Source of the DNA: Thiorhodococcus minor
GTDB lineage: Bacteria; Pseudomonadota; Gammaproteobacteria; Chromatiales; Chromatiaceae
Direction of reading: 5' to 3'
NCBI RefSeq assembly: GCF_010820565.1
Contig: NZ_JAAIJQ010000031.1
Location: 1 to 64,000, forward strand
DNA length: 64,000 bases
In this document: positions 17,598-26,788 of the stretch, piece after piece
Layout of the letters: every line of letters starts with the position of its first letter
Position numbering within the stretch: position 1 is the first letter of the stretch
Notes under the pieces: generated by a model
Databases searched by the model: none
The model's input: only the letters and a program-made list of their open reading frames with translations
Told to the model about the DNA's origin: nothing
Translations under genes and position numbers: made by a program

Positions 17598-17955
17598 TCA
17601 GTGCAAGCTGGCCACCAGAGCAGGGGACGCTTCCACCTTGAGTCCCCCGAGCAATTCCTCGAGCTGGCCGGCGACTGCCCTCAGGTCCTGCGACCGCTTG
17701 GTGCCTTCCTCGGCGCCGGAGCGGTTGTGCTCCGCCGCCATGGAGATCTGCCGAATGCTCGTCTGCAGCGCCTCGACCACGAGCCGCTGCTGGTCGGCGC
17801 CGCGCGCGATGTCGGTGTTGAGCTGGTCGATGCGCGTCATTGCCGCATCGATCTCACCAAAGGCGCTCACCGCGACACCCGTGCTCGCCGACGCGGGCGG
17901 CCTCGATCGCGGCATTGAGTGCCAGCAGATTTGTCTGGTCCGTGATGGCCCCTAG
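17598..17955 (-). pseudogene. Methyl-accepting chemotaxis protein, signalling-domain remnant
   Basis: One frame reads ITDQTNLLALNAAIEAARVG, the invariant hairpin tip of chemoreceptors (17884-17952). The downstream part, AMTRIDQLNTDIARGADQQR... and IRQISMAAEHNRSGAEEG, continues in another frame (17598-17850). A frameshift and short deletion therefore split the domain just after the tip. The ligand-binding and HAMP parts are absent: the similarity stops at about 17955. This is a fragment of about 120 codons of a dead receptor. Confidence 0.75.
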
Positions 17956-18172
17956 GTCTGGATACCTTGCGAAGGCCAAGCGCAGAGATGGGCGCTCGCA
18001 AATCCCTTGCTTGAGGTGTGCCTATTCCTCCCGGGGGCTCTGAAACAGCGACCTGCGTCACAGTCTCCCGAGCCTCGGAGCAACGCCTTTAGAACCTGCG
18101 GTCTAGAGCCTGCGGTGCGGGTATCCTTACTCTGGTAGGCCTTCCGACCGGCCTTGCACAAGGCGCCAATGC

Positions 18173-19480
18173 ATGACGGACTCCAGATTCATGAACGATT
18201 TCAGACGACGCGGACGCACTTGGCTGATCGCAATCGCCCTCATGGCTCCCGCCATCGCGAGTGCGGAGCTCGAGATCGCCGGATTTGGCACCCTGGGCGG
18301 GGCCGTTTCGGATCAGGACCTCGACTATTTGGGCAACATCAGCCAGGACGGGACCCTGAATCAGGACTCCGTCATTGGCTTTCAGCTCGACGGCCGCTTC
18401 ACACCGGCCTGGAGCCTGACCATCCAGGCCAAGGCCGCGCCGTCCGATCATCGCGAGAACGGCTGGGATCCCAAGCTCACCTGGGCCTTTGTCTCCTGGC
18501 GACCGACCAATGACCTGCTGCTCCGTGTCGGGAAGCTGCGGGTCCCGCTGATGTTCTATTCCGCCAACAGCGATGTCGGCATCACCTATCCCTTCGCCCG
18601 TCTCCCCGTCGAGGTCTACTCGGTCTTCCCCGTAACCGATGTCGTCGGAGCGGCCTTCAGTTGGAGCTGGCTCAGCGGCGAGAGCGATTGGACGCTCGAG
18701 GGCTACGGCGGTCACACCCATACGGACTGGCGCTTCTACCTGCGCGATGGGATCCCGCCGCTGAGCTCGGCCGGCCCGCTCTATGTTGGCGTGGATGCCG
18801 ACATGGCCGGGCTGGTGCTGACGCTGCGGCGGCGCGAGAACGCCTTCGCTGTGGGGCTGCATCTGGTGGAAGCGAGTGCCAATTCCGGGCCTTTCCCATC
18901 CGACTATCCCTATGTCTCGATCGCACCCGGGGTCGGCTACTATCAGACCTTGCCCAACCTGCCGGGGCCGGGGATCCCAACGGTGGATATTCTGAAGGTC
19001 GATGTCTTGACCCTCAGCCTGCAGATCGCGCTGCCCAAGGATCTCAAGCTGATCGGCGAATATGCCCACAGGCGCATGGAAAACGCCACCATCGGGATCG
19101 AGACGCATGCCGCCTACCTGGGGCTGCTTAGAACGATCGATAAATGGACGCCCTACGTCTATGTCGCCGGCATCCGCTCGGACGACGACCTGCTCGACCT
19201 CTACGAGTCGATGAATGGCACGCGAGTCCCCGATTCTGTGCCCTTTGCATCGCTGATCAACGCCTCGCAGCGCCTCGGCGCGGATCAGCTGCTGCCATAC
19301 GACCAAACTACCGTCGCTCTGGGGACCTCCTATCAGGTCACGCCGAGCAGCACGCTCAAGGCCGAATGGGCGCACACGCGCTCCGGGGTCGCGTCGAGCT
19401 TCATGGATGCGCCCACCGACGAGGACAGCGGCGACCGGGCGGTCAACGTCTTCTCGCTCTCCTACAACCTTACGTTCTAG
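18173..19480 (+). CDS. Outer-membrane beta-barrel porin-like protein
   Basis: A 435-residue protein with a signal peptide (RRRGRTWLIAIALMAPAIASA) and alternating-pattern beta strands, ending in YNLTF with a terminal phenylalanine as required for barrel assembly. It starts ELEIAGFGTLGGAVSD, like phosphate- or sulfate-type porins of other proteobacteria. No specific substrate motif is recognised. Its stop is 10 bp from the start of a small PstS-like gene, and this porin plus periplasmic-binder pairing suggests anion uptake. Confidence 0.75.
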   Translation: MTDSRFMNDFRRRGRTWLIAIALMAPAIASAELEIAGFGTLGGAVSDQDLDYLGNISQDGTLNQDSVIGFQLDGRFTPAWSLTIQAKAAPSDHRENGWDPKLTWAFVSWRPTNDLLLRVGKLRVPLMFYSANSDVGITYPFARLPVEVYSVFPVTDVVGAAFSWSWLSGESDWTLEGYGGHTHTDWRFYLRDGIPPLSSAGPLYVGVDADMAGLVLTLRRRENAFAVGLHLVEASANSGPFPSDYPYVSIAPGVGYYQTLPNLPGPGIPTVDILKVDVLTLSLQIALPKDLKLIGEYAHRRMENATIGIETHAAYLGLLRTIDKWTPYVYVAGIRSDDDLLDLYESMNGTRVPDSVPFASLINASQRLGADQLLPYDQTTVALGTSYQVTPSSTLKAEWAHTRSGVASSFMDAPTDEDSGDRAVNVFSLSYNLTF

Positions 19481-19490
19481 GGAGCCGAAG

Positions 19491-19895
19491 ATGCGGATCC
19501 TACCCACCATTCTGCTGCTCTCGACCTTGGGTCCGGCACTTGCGCAGCCGGTCGTCATCGGTCACGCCGGATTGCAGCCGCTCGACAGAAAGACGCTCGA
19601 GCGGATCTACACGGGCCGTATCGTCGAGATCGGCGGTGTCCGCGTGACGCCCGTCAACCTGCCGCAGGGAAACGAGCTGCGGGAGGCCTTCCTGCGGCAC
19701 TACTTATCCCAGGACGAGAACAAGTACACCGGCTATTGGACCGTGCGCCGCTATGTGGGCAAGGGGACGCCGCCGCCGGAGCTGCCCAGCAGCGCCGAGG
19801 TGGTCGAGTTCGTCTCCAAGACCGAGGGCGCCATCGGCTATGTCGAGTCCGTCGAGGTCCCGGAGGGGGTGCAGATCCTGCTGCGCAGTCCTTGA
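19491..19895 (+). CDS. Small periplasmic PstS-like substrate-binding protein
   Basis: The ATG at 19491 gives 134 residues with a signal peptide ending ALAQP. The body VVIGHAGLQPLDRKTLERIYTGR...GVRVTPVNLPQGNELREAF matches the short phosphate-ABC-transporter-substrate-binding type (PBP-like 2 fold, one lobe only), about half the length of PstS. The end IGYVESVEVPEGVQILL is typical. It is cotranscribed with the upstream porin. No ABC permease is beside it, so it may be a sensor or porin partner rather than a transporter component. Confidence 0.75.
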   Translation: MRILPTILLLSTLGPALAQPVVIGHAGLQPLDRKTLERIYTGRIVEIGGVRVTPVNLPQGNELREAFLRHYLSQDENKYTGYWTVRRYVGKGTPPPELPSSAEVVEFVSKTEGAIGYVESVEVPEGVQILLRSP

Positions 19896-20008
19896 TGCTC
19901 GAACAAGCTGTCAGCTTCCAGCGAGGAGAGCTTCTCTTGGCTCACCGGCTGGGGGCGTCGCCGACGCGATGCCCGCCCAGCCGAAGCATCATCCTAGATT
20001 CGGCAATT

Positions 20009-20142
20009 GGAACCGCACAGGCGCGAAGGACACGAAGAAAACATTGGCTTGCATCGCTGCGTCGCTTCACCCTTTGAGTGAGCATCGCTTCGCAGACAAG
20101 GCGTTGAAATCCTTCGCGCTCTTTGTGCCCTTTGCGGTTCAA
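20009..20142. repeat. MITE-like element with GAACCGC termini
   Basis: The left end GGAACCGCACAGG and the right end CCTTTGCGGTTCAAC are inverted repeats bracketing about 135 bp. Just inside lie gcgaaggacacgaag and ccttcgcgctctttgtg, again inverted. The interior has no gene; its reverse translation NRKGHKEREG is a pattern I associate with dispersed repeats in several bacteria. It is probably a non-autonomous element. Confidence 0.6.
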
Positions 20143-20199
20143 CTGCTCTTTTTAGGATCATCGAATCCCTGCCGACGGCGAGCTCTTGAGACGGCCGAA

Positions 20200-20255
20200 T
20201 CGCCCCCAAGCGGGCTCCTACGGCGGCGTCCCTGTAGGAGCCCGCTTGCGGGCGA
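20200..20255. repeat. Paired REP palindromes (BIME-like)
   Basis: TCGCCCCCAAGCGGGCTCCT and its near-perfect inverse AGGAGCCCGCTTGCGGGCGA flank a 12-bp spacer. The core GTAGGAGCCCGCTTGCGGGCGA resembles a widespread REP family of gammaproteobacteria. It lies in the 600-bp gene-free region after the PstS-like gene. Confidence 0.8.
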
Positions 20256-20494
20256 CAGCCTCCGCGCCGGACGATCCCATGTGCGAAGACAGCGCGGGCA
20301 AGAACACACCGACCGAGGCGCTCGCCCAGGGGCGGCTGCTTTAGGGCGGGGCGGTTGTCTCAGCCGCCTGAAACGAGCTGCTGTTGCGGCACCGGCACCA
20401 GATCCGTACTCAGCTTGACGGCCGAGACGTTCTCGCTGAGCGAGCCTGCTCCGCCAAGCTCTCGGTGGCCGCCGAGGCCCCATCGACCACGAGA

Positions 20495-21065
20495 TCACGA
20501 GATTGGGCACACTGGCGTTATGTCGGTTGTTCCAGGAGCTTTCGGCAACGCGGGCTCAGTCATGAAACCGAGTCGCAGATTCAAGAGATTGATCACCAAC
20601 GACGCGACATTGGACAGCACCGTCATGGAACTGGGCGGAGTCACCCTGAAGACGACCGCTTTCGTCGCGGAATCGGGCAGCAGATGCAACCAGTGCCCAT
20701 TCCAATTCAAGCCCGCCACCCGGAAGTCATCCGGATACAGACTCCAGAACTGGCCGTCGTGGGGTCGTGTCTGGTCTCCCGAGCTCTCCGAGCGAACTGC
20801 TAGACCACCCCAGTCGCTGTCGCAAGGCCTTTCTCCCTCGGCGTCCGCTCGATCCTGACAGTTGATGGGCTCCACCACCGCTAAGCCGCCCCAAGGTAGC
20901 GCGGCGTATTGGGTACGACCAGTGATCGCTCGACACCCGGAAGCCGATGCCCTTCGCCTGCGCCGTGGCGTCGGCTGTCGCCCCGAGTCTCGGCCGAGCC
21001 AGCGTCCGGGAACTTGCGAAGGGCGTGCAGCTGGTAGAGGCCAGCTTCGCTGCCGTGGACCCGCC
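20495..21065 (-). other. Region without a supportable gene; possible decayed coding remnant
   Basis: The - strand carries a frame (stop at 20495) with protein-like stretches, for example QFWSLYPDDFRVAGLNW and HLLPDSATKAVVFRVTPPSS. It has no sensible start: upstream it runs into the methyltransferase 3' end in a wrong frame. GC content falls here. I cannot name a family; this may be the tail of a degraded gene. Confidence 0.25.
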
Positions 21066-21968
21066 TCATAGCTGCGCAACAAGCCGATGGATCGGCATGT
21101 CGAAGCGGCACTGGCCGTCGGTGCCGTGATGCGCCGAGAGCACCTCTTGGACGTCAGCCAACACCCGCGCTCGCGCCTCCATGGGCAACACGAAGGAGGC
21201 GTAGAAGAAGCGTGTGGCCTCTTGCGCCAGGCCGCGCGGCGTGCCGGTGAGGCTGACCAGTCCGGGCTCGACCTGCACCTCGGCGTCACGAAAGGTTTGC
21301 CGTATCAGTGCCGCGAGAGGCTCCGGGGTGCGGACCCTGGAGTCACCGAGATCCGCCTCGCCGTAGCAGGGGTACTCGTTGCATGCGGCGGAGTAGATCA
21401 CATGATGGACCGCCGCGTAGACGGGGGAGCTCAGGATCTCGCCGTCAATGATCGCCGCCAAGGTGCCGTTCGGGCGCAGGACGCGCCGGATCTCGGCGAG
21501 TACCGGCTCGATCGGGTCCATCAGCGTCAGCGCCCAGTGGCAAAGCACCACATCCATGCTTGCATCCGGAACGCAGTCCATACGCTGGGCGAGGGCCTGG
21601 TGCAGCCTGACCGCCGGGTCCGGGATGCGGCGACGCGCCAACGCGAGCTCGTCCGCGCTCATATCGACGCCGGTCAGCGTGACGCGATCCCCGTGCCGTT
21701 GCAGACAGATCTCGGCAAGCACGCCGCTGCCGCAGGCAAGATCCAGGACGGTCCGATGGCGCGCCTGGTCGATCGCCTCCGCCAGCCACTCATAGCTGTT
21801 TCGCCCGGCGGCGTCGCGGCAGCCTCGAGCGATGGCCTCGGTGAAGCCGGCATGTCGCTGATGCACGGCCAACAAGTGCTCACGCACGTCTTCCGCGTCC
21901 GGCTGCTCGCCGCGGCGCAGGCGTTGCGCCCAGCGGCTGTCGATGTGGCTGGGCTCATGCATGGTCAT
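21066..21968 (-). CDS. Class I SAM-dependent methyltransferase (cluster gene 4)
   Basis: The ATG at 21968 (MTMHEPSHIDSRW) gives 300 residues. The SAM-binding motif I VLDLACGSGVLAEICL lies at about residues 67-82, followed by TGVDMSADELALARRRI and the methyltransferase-11 block RRVLRPNGTLAAII. The C-terminal 90 residues are extra to the core fold and carry VRTPEPLAALIRQTF. The substrate is unknown. The start lies 14 bp inside the 3' end of the upstream MFS gene, indicating translational coupling. It is the last gene of the dioxygenase/methyltransferase/exporter cluster. Confidence 0.85.
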   Translation of the reverse strand: MTMHEPSHIDSRWAQRLRRGEQPDAEDVREHLLAVHQRHAGFTEAIARGCRDAAGRNSYEWLAEAIDQARHRTVLDLACGSGVLAEICLQRHGDRVTLTGVDMSADELALARRRIPDPAVRLHQALAQRMDCVPDASMDVVLCHWALTLMDPIEPVLAEIRRVLRPNGTLAAIIDGEILSSPVYAAVHHVIYSAACNEYPCYGEADLGDSRVRTPEPLAALIRQTFRDAEVQVEPGLVSLTGTPRGLAQEATRFFYASFVLPMEARARVLADVQEVLSAHHGTDGQCRFDMPIHRLVAQL

Positions 21969-23244
21969 CGGTAGGGCCTCGCTGGATTGCAGGGAGTGGC
22001 CGCCGGTGGCGGGGCTTATTACGGGGTTGCCGGAGACTGGGCAGCAGTGGCAGCGTGCTGAGCGCGCAGAGCAGGGCGCCGCCGGCAAGCCAGAGCAGCA
22101 GCGGCTGCGGCTCGACGCCGCGGTCCAGCAGCCAGCCCAAGACCCCAGGTGCCAGCGCGGTTGCGAACACCATGCAGGCCATCGCAAGGGCGCGGATGGC
22201 GCCAAGGTGGCGGGTGCCGTAGACCTCCGCCCAGAGGGCGCCGAACAGGACCGTCGCGCTGCCTGGGGTGATGCCGAGCAGGCCCATGAAGCAGGCGGCA
22301 ATGATCAGTGCAGTCCCTTCGGCGCCCTGGCCGATGTCGCCGCCGACAAGCGCCAAGCCCAGCGCCATCGGTAGCAGGAACAGCGGCAGCAGCCGCACGG
22401 CCCCGATGCGGTCGATCAGCCAACCGCTGCCCAGTGCCGCGGCGGTCGAGGCGATCGCGTAGACCGGATAGCAGGCGGCGAGCTGCGCCAGCGTCCAGCC
22501 CTTCGCCTGCGCCAGGTGCACCTGATGGAAGAGCACGCCGGTGACCAAGAAGGGCGCCGCCGCAAGCGCGGGCAGCAGGGCGTGGAAGCGGCGATCGCGC
22601 AAGACCTCGGCGCGGGTCCAGCCATCGTCGTCGAGACCGCCATCCGCTCCAGGCGTCGGCGCCGGGCTGGGCAGGCGTCGGCACATAGCCCGGCCAAGCG
22701 CCAGCACGGCGGGGATCATCAAGACCATCGCCAACGCCGTTGCCAGCCAGATCGCACGCCAATCGAAGGCCGCGAGCGCCAGGGCGACGAGCAACGGCAG
22801 CAGGGCTTCGCCGATCGGGTAGCCGAGCATCGCGATGCCGAGGGCGCGGCCACGACCGGCGGCGAAACGCCGTGCCAACAAGGTCACGGCGATGTGACCC
22901 AGCATGCCTTGGCCGAAGAAGCGCAGCCCGAACAGGGCGACGGCGAGCAGCCAAAGGGCATCGGTCATGGCCATGGCCAAGGCCGCGACGGCCAGCAGGA
23001 GCATCACCCAGGCCGCCAATCGGGCAGGCTCGACGCGGTCCGCGACCTTGCCGAGCCACAGCAGACACGCGGCGCTCGCGGTCGTGGCCAGGGTGTAGAT
23101 GCCGCCGAAGCCGGCATGGCTCAAGACCAGATCGCCGCGGATGGCGCCGGCGAACAGCCCGATGAAATAGGTTTGACCGATGCTGGAGCTGAGCGTCAGC
23201 AGCAAGCCGAGCGCCAGGGTCGGGCCCGCTTGTCGCAGCCGCAC
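21955..23244 (-). CDS. MFS transporter (cluster gene 3)
   Basis: A 429-residue 12-helix protein starting MRLRQAGPTLALGLLLTLSS. It has MFS elements such as WLGKVADRVEPARLAAW after helix 2 and GYPIGEALLPLLVALALAAF in the middle. The subfamily is not certain. By position between two methyltransferase genes it probably exports the product of this cluster. It starts 81 bp after the stop of the first methyltransferase and overlaps the second by 14 bp. Confidence 0.83.
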   Translation of the reverse strand: MRLRQAGPTLALGLLLTLSSSIGQTYFIGLFAGAIRGDLVLSHAGFGGIYTLATTASAACLLWLGKVADRVEPARLAAWVMLLLAVAALAMAMTDALWLLAVALFGLRFFGQGMLGHIAVTLLARRFAAGRGRALGIAMLGYPIGEALLPLLVALALAAFDWRAIWLATALAMVLMIPAVLALGRAMCRRLPSPAPTPGADGGLDDDGWTRAEVLRDRRFHALLPALAAAPFLVTGVLFHQVHLAQAKGWTLAQLAACYPVYAIASTAAALGSGWLIDRIGAVRLLPLFLLPMALGLALVGGDIGQGAEGTALIIAACFMGLLGITPGSATVLFGALWAEVYGTRHLGAIRALAMACMVFATALAPGVLGWLLDRGVEPQPLLLWLAGGALLCALSTLPLLPSLRQPRNKPRHRRPLPAIQRGPTDDHA

Positions 23245-23324
23245 GAGGCCTCCGAAGCATTGTTGCAGTGATGGCGTCGGCGCTCACCCGCACGCCTCCG
23301 GCTCGGGCCGGGGCGCCGGCGTTG

Positions 23325-24155
23325 TTAGGTCTCGAAGAAGATCATCAGCACGCGCTGGGCGAAGCGCCACTCGCGCTCGTGCCGACAGGTCTCCAAGTAG
23401 GCGCCGATGATTGGGTCGGCAAGCATCTGAGCCAAGTCCAGCGAGTCATCGAAGAGGCAGCGCTGCAAATAGCCCTGAACCTGTGCCTGCTGTTCCACGG
23501 GGGCGCGGTTCTCGTAGCGAATCTCGTGCACCTGCGGGCTCAGCCCAAGGCGCTCGAGCGCCGCGACGATCTCCTCGGCGGCGAGGTAGGGGGTGCCGCC
23601 GCCGCGGAAGGCCTCCAGGTAGGCGCGATAGAAGCGTAGGTAGTGGGCGTCGCGGCAGGCATGGGCGATGAGCCCCGTCTCGGCTGCGGCATGCACCAGA
23701 CGCTCAAGCCCCGCCTCCAGCGCGTCGGCCGGCAGGGCATAGAGCGCATGGATGGCCCAGGCGACGTCGAAGTGGTCGCGCGGACACTCCAGCGCCTGCA
23801 AGGTCGTCTCGTACTCCTCACCGGCGACGAAGGGGGCGGACAAGACGCGCCGGGTCTCCGCGATCGAGAAGGCCGACGGATCGAGAAGGGCGTAGTCGAT
23901 GGGGCCGACGCTGCCCGGCGAGACGCCGGCATAGCGCCCAAGCGCGGATGGAAACTTGCCCGAGCCGCAAGCGACATCGAGCACACGCAGCGGTCGCTGC
24001 CCGGCCCTCGCCTGCCGAGTCCGCAGCCAGTCGACCCAGTCCAGCGCCTCGGCCAGATGGCGGTAATCCACCGACGCCAGGGCGTAAAAGTCTTCCATCT
24101 CCCGGCGCCCGGCCTCGCTCCAATGCTCGCAGCTGCGCTCGAAGGTATCTGTCAT
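23325..24155 (-). CDS. Class I SAM-dependent methyltransferase (cluster gene 2)
   Basis: The ATG at 24155 (MTDTFERSCEHW) gives 276 residues; upstream in-frame sequence to 24263 is non-coding in appearance. Motif I is VLDVACGSGKFPSALGRY, followed by a distant YALLDPSAFSI acidic-loop equivalent and FDVAWAIHALYALP (motif IV region). C-terminal FRGGGTPYLAAEEIVAAL and RVLMIFFET complete the fold. It is different in sequence from the methyltransferase at 21066, so two methylations or two substrates are likely. The preceding dioxygenase gene ends 115 bp upstream. Confidence 0.84.
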   Translation of the reverse strand: MTDTFERSCEHWSEAGRREMEDFYALASVDYRHLAEALDWVDWLRTRQARAGQRPLRVLDVACGSGKFPSALGRYAGVSPGSVGPIDYALLDPSAFSIAETRRVLSAPFVAGEEYETTLQALECPRDHFDVAWAIHALYALPADALEAGLERLVHAAAETGLIAHACRDAHYLRFYRAYLEAFRGGGTPYLAAEEIVAALERLGLSPQVHEIRYENRAPVEQQAQVQGYLQRCLFDDSLDLAQMLADPIIGAYLETCRHEREWRFAQRVLMIFFET

Positions 24156-24270
24156 GGCGTTGCCCGCTCGGTCGGAATTGTCGAAGTCGGGGCCGACCCT
24201 GAGGCATGCCCATGAAGTGTTTGGCGCCGGGAGATATACGCCGCGCGGTCCGCCGGACTCCAAGCGGCAC

Positions 24271-25311
24271 CTAAGCCTCAGGCGGCCAGCAGACCGGGTT
24301 CAGCTCGCTCGCGGCGACCGCGCCCGGCGCAGCACCGGGGATGAATTTCTGCCAATCGCCGGAGACCATGGTCGGTCGCTCCAACACCCGGGCGCCGTCC
24401 GCGTAGAAGGTGTTGGCCAACACCACGCGACTCTGGCCGGAGCCATTGGCACCGGCGGAGTGAAAGCACAGGTTGTGGTGAAAACTGACCATGCCGGCCT
24501 CGAACGGGCCGTCGTCCACCGCGACCTCGCGCTCGCGGAAGACCTCAAGGATGCGCCGATCGTAGCTGGTATCGAACTTGCTGAAAGCGAGGCCTTCGAC
24601 CAGCTTGTGGACATCGATCGGCCACGCAAAGCACAGCGGGCCCATGTCGCGCGGGATCGGCTGGGCCGGAATCCAGGCCGTCACCACGTCGTTGGTGGCG
24701 AGCGGGAAATGGTGGGCGTCGTAGTGCCAGGGCGTGCGTCCGCAGCCGGGCTCCTTCGACATCAGGTTGTCGTGATAGAGCCTGACGCGGGGGACGCCGA
24801 GCAGGTCGGCAGCGAGCTTGGCGATGCGCGCGCTGAGCACGAAGGCGCGCATCAGCCGATGCTCGAGCCAAGCAAGCTCCAGGCTAAGAAAACGCCCCTT
24901 GGTGCCGCCATCGAGCCGCGTGTCGAACGCATCGCCAAGCAGCCGCACCATCTCGCCTCGGAGCAGCCGCGTCGCGCCCGGGGAGAGCACGCGCGGCAGC
25001 TTGATGTAGCCGTTGGCACGGAAGCTGTCGATCTGATCCGGCGTCAGTGCGTAGGGCGTGGAAAGCTCGCCGCGGATCGACGCGACATCGATGTCCGCCG
25101 CTGCGTCGAGGCCGTCGGCAACGGACGCCGCCGGCTGCGACGCCAGACGCTCGGGAGCGGGAGCAGGCTCGCCGCTGTTGTCGGCCAGCGTCATGTACCA
25201 ATCCCACCAAGCCTGGTTGTCCTGTTCCCAGGGCTGGTCGACATCGCTGCGCCGGGCGTTCTCGCCGACCAGCTTAGGGCTGGATTGAGCCGTCTTCTTA
25301 GGCATGGTCAT
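24271..25311 (-). CDS. Phytanoyl-CoA dioxygenase (PhyH) family Fe(II)/2-oxoglutarate oxygenase (cluster gene 1)
   Basis: A 346-residue protein. After a disordered N-terminal 75 residues comes a double-stranded beta-helix domain opening at LTPDQIDSFRANGYIKLPRV. The iron ligands are H196 and D198 in WHYDAHHF and the distal H284 in CFHSAGANGSGQ. R295 is placed to hold 2-oxoglutarate. It should hydroxylate a small molecule, and it heads the operon with two methyltransferases and an exporter. It is not obviously a true phytanoyl-CoA hydroxylase; bacterial members often act in secondary metabolism. Confidence 0.85.
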   Translation of the reverse strand: MTMPKKTAQSSPKLVGENARRSDVDQPWEQDNQAWWDWYMTLADNSGEPAPAPERLASQPAASVADGLDAAADIDVASIRGELSTPYALTPDQIDSFRANGYIKLPRVLSPGATRLLRGEMVRLLGDAFDTRLDGGTKGRFLSLELAWLEHRLMRAFVLSARIAKLAADLLGVPRVRLYHDNLMSKEPGCGRTPWHYDAHHFPLATNDVVTAWIPAQPIPRDMGPLCFAWPIDVHKLVEGLAFSKFDTSYDRRILEVFREREVAVDDGPFEAGMVSFHHNLCFHSAGANGSGQSRVVLANTFYADGARVLERPTMVSGDWQKFIPGAAPGAVAASELNPVCWPPEA

Positions 25312-25857
25312 CCGCGCCAGACCAGGCAGTGGAAATAGATCTTCGCCTTTGCATCGTCGGCGCTGCTTTGCTCTGTAAACATGTCGATGGAACGCCCCCT
25401 CGAGGTTGATTCGTCGCGCATCTTCAGTGGTTTCCTTCGGATCGCGACGACCTGGCGATCTGCCGTCGCTCGCGTGGACCCGTGCTTGGAGCTGATCGGG
25501 AGTGGGAGAGCGGACGCGAGGCGTTCATGTCACGAGGGGTCCAAGAGGTAGTATAGGTGACTCGGGCGGGTGTCGGCTGTCTGCTCGATTGCTGTGACCT
25601 GGCCACCTTTCAGCTCGTCTAACACGCCCATAAGAAAAAGCTGAAACCTGAGCGGGGGCCGAAGCCCCTCAAGCCCAACTCAACCGCTGCAAGTGCGGCC
25701 TTCTTTGCCACAAGCACCTCAGCCTGGCCGCTGTCTGCATCCCTTTCGTGTAAGACTGCCCTTGCATGCGCGGCGAGCATCTCGTCCCAATGCTCTGGCT
25801 CGCGGTCCGGAAGTCTTGCGGAGACACGGCTTTTCGGAGGCGCTCATCATTGCGTTT
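25312..25857. other. Intergenic region upstream of the dioxygenase cluster
   Basis: 546 bp lie between the divergently facing dioxygenase start and the 3' end of the LysR gene. It must hold the promoter of the cluster. I see no gene, terminator or clear repeat in it. Confidence 0.35.
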
Positions 25858-26763
25858 CTATCGCTGCCCGATGACAGAAGCCTCCATCATCAGCATCTCC
25901 CCAAGCTGCCGCGTCGCCTGTCCGGCGTTAGCAGGGTCTGCATACACGAGATAGAGGGTTTCCGTGCGAGCCCCGCCTTGGGCGAGGGGGAGGGTGCTGA
26001 GCGCGCCGGCGGCGAGGTCTTGCGCGATGAAGTGGCGCGGCACCCAGGCGAAGGCGAGTCCGCGGCGGATGATGGCGATGGCGGTGGTCAGGTGCGAGAC
26101 GGTCCAGCGCTCGTCGGCGCCGAGCCAGCCGCTGTCGATCTGGCGATAGCGGCCGGTGTCGCGGATGACGACTTGGCGGTGGTGACGCAGGTCTTCTTGG
26201 GTGAGGCTGCGATTGAGCGCGAGCAGGGGATGGTCGCGGTGGGCGACGGCGACGAACTCGACCTGAATGAGCGGGTCGCCGAGGAAGCCGGGCGGCACCA
26301 TCCCGGTGACCGCGAGATCCGCCTGGCGTTGGACCAGGGCCTCGCTGGTGCCGGAGAGGACGGATTCGATGAGCTGGACACGGATTTGGGGTGCCTGCTC
26401 GGCGAAGCTGGCGAGGACCCCGAGCAGCAGCTCCGGGGGCAGGATGATCTCGACGGCGAGCCGGACTTCGGGCTCCCAGCCTTGCGCCAGGGTCTCGGCG
26501 AAGCGCTCGAGTCTGGCCGCTTCCTGCAGGATGGAGCGCGCGCGCTGCAGGATGAGCTCGCCTTGGGGCGTGAGAACCGTGCGCCTGCCTTGGGCGGTGG
26601 TGATCGGCAGGGGCAGCTGCTCCTGCAAACGCTTGAGGCTGTAGCTGACGGAGGATTGGCTGCGCTTGAGGCGGTCCGCGGCTGGCTCGAAGCCGCCTTC
26701 ATCCAGCACTGCGGCGAGCGTGGCCCATTGCTCGAGGGTCGTGCGGGGTGGTTGCTCACTCAT
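25858..26763 (-). CDS. LysR-family transcriptional regulator
   Basis: A 301-residue LysR protein: N-terminal winged helix (residues 1-65, RLKRSQSSVSYSLKRLQEQ as recognition region) and a periplasmic-binding-like effector domain. It is divergent from the azoreductase gene with a 109-bp intergenic region containing an inverted repeat, the usual layout for a LysR protein controlling its neighbour. The effector is unknown; quinones or electrophiles are likely given the azoreductase and pirin targets. Confidence 0.88.
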   Translation of the reverse strand: MSEQPPRTTLEQWATLAAVLDEGGFEPAADRLKRSQSSVSYSLKRLQEQLPLPITTAQGRRTVLTPQGELILQRARSILQEAARLERFAETLAQGWEPEVRLAVEIILPPELLLGVLASFAEQAPQIRVQLIESVLSGTSEALVQRQADLAVTGMVPPGFLGDPLIQVEFVAVAHRDHPLLALNRSLTQEDLRHHRQVVIRDTGRYRQIDSGWLGADERWTVSHLTTAIAIIRRGLAFAWVPRHFIAQDLAAGALSTLPLAQGGARTETLYLVYADPANAGQATRQLGEMLMMEASVIGQR

Positions 26764-26788
26764 GATTCATCAAGATAATCGATGGGTA

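Noticed and set aside
17598-17955. Chemoreceptor signalling fragment considered as a small functional gene
   Set aside because: The conserved tip and the following helix are in different frames, and no start or upstream domain is present.
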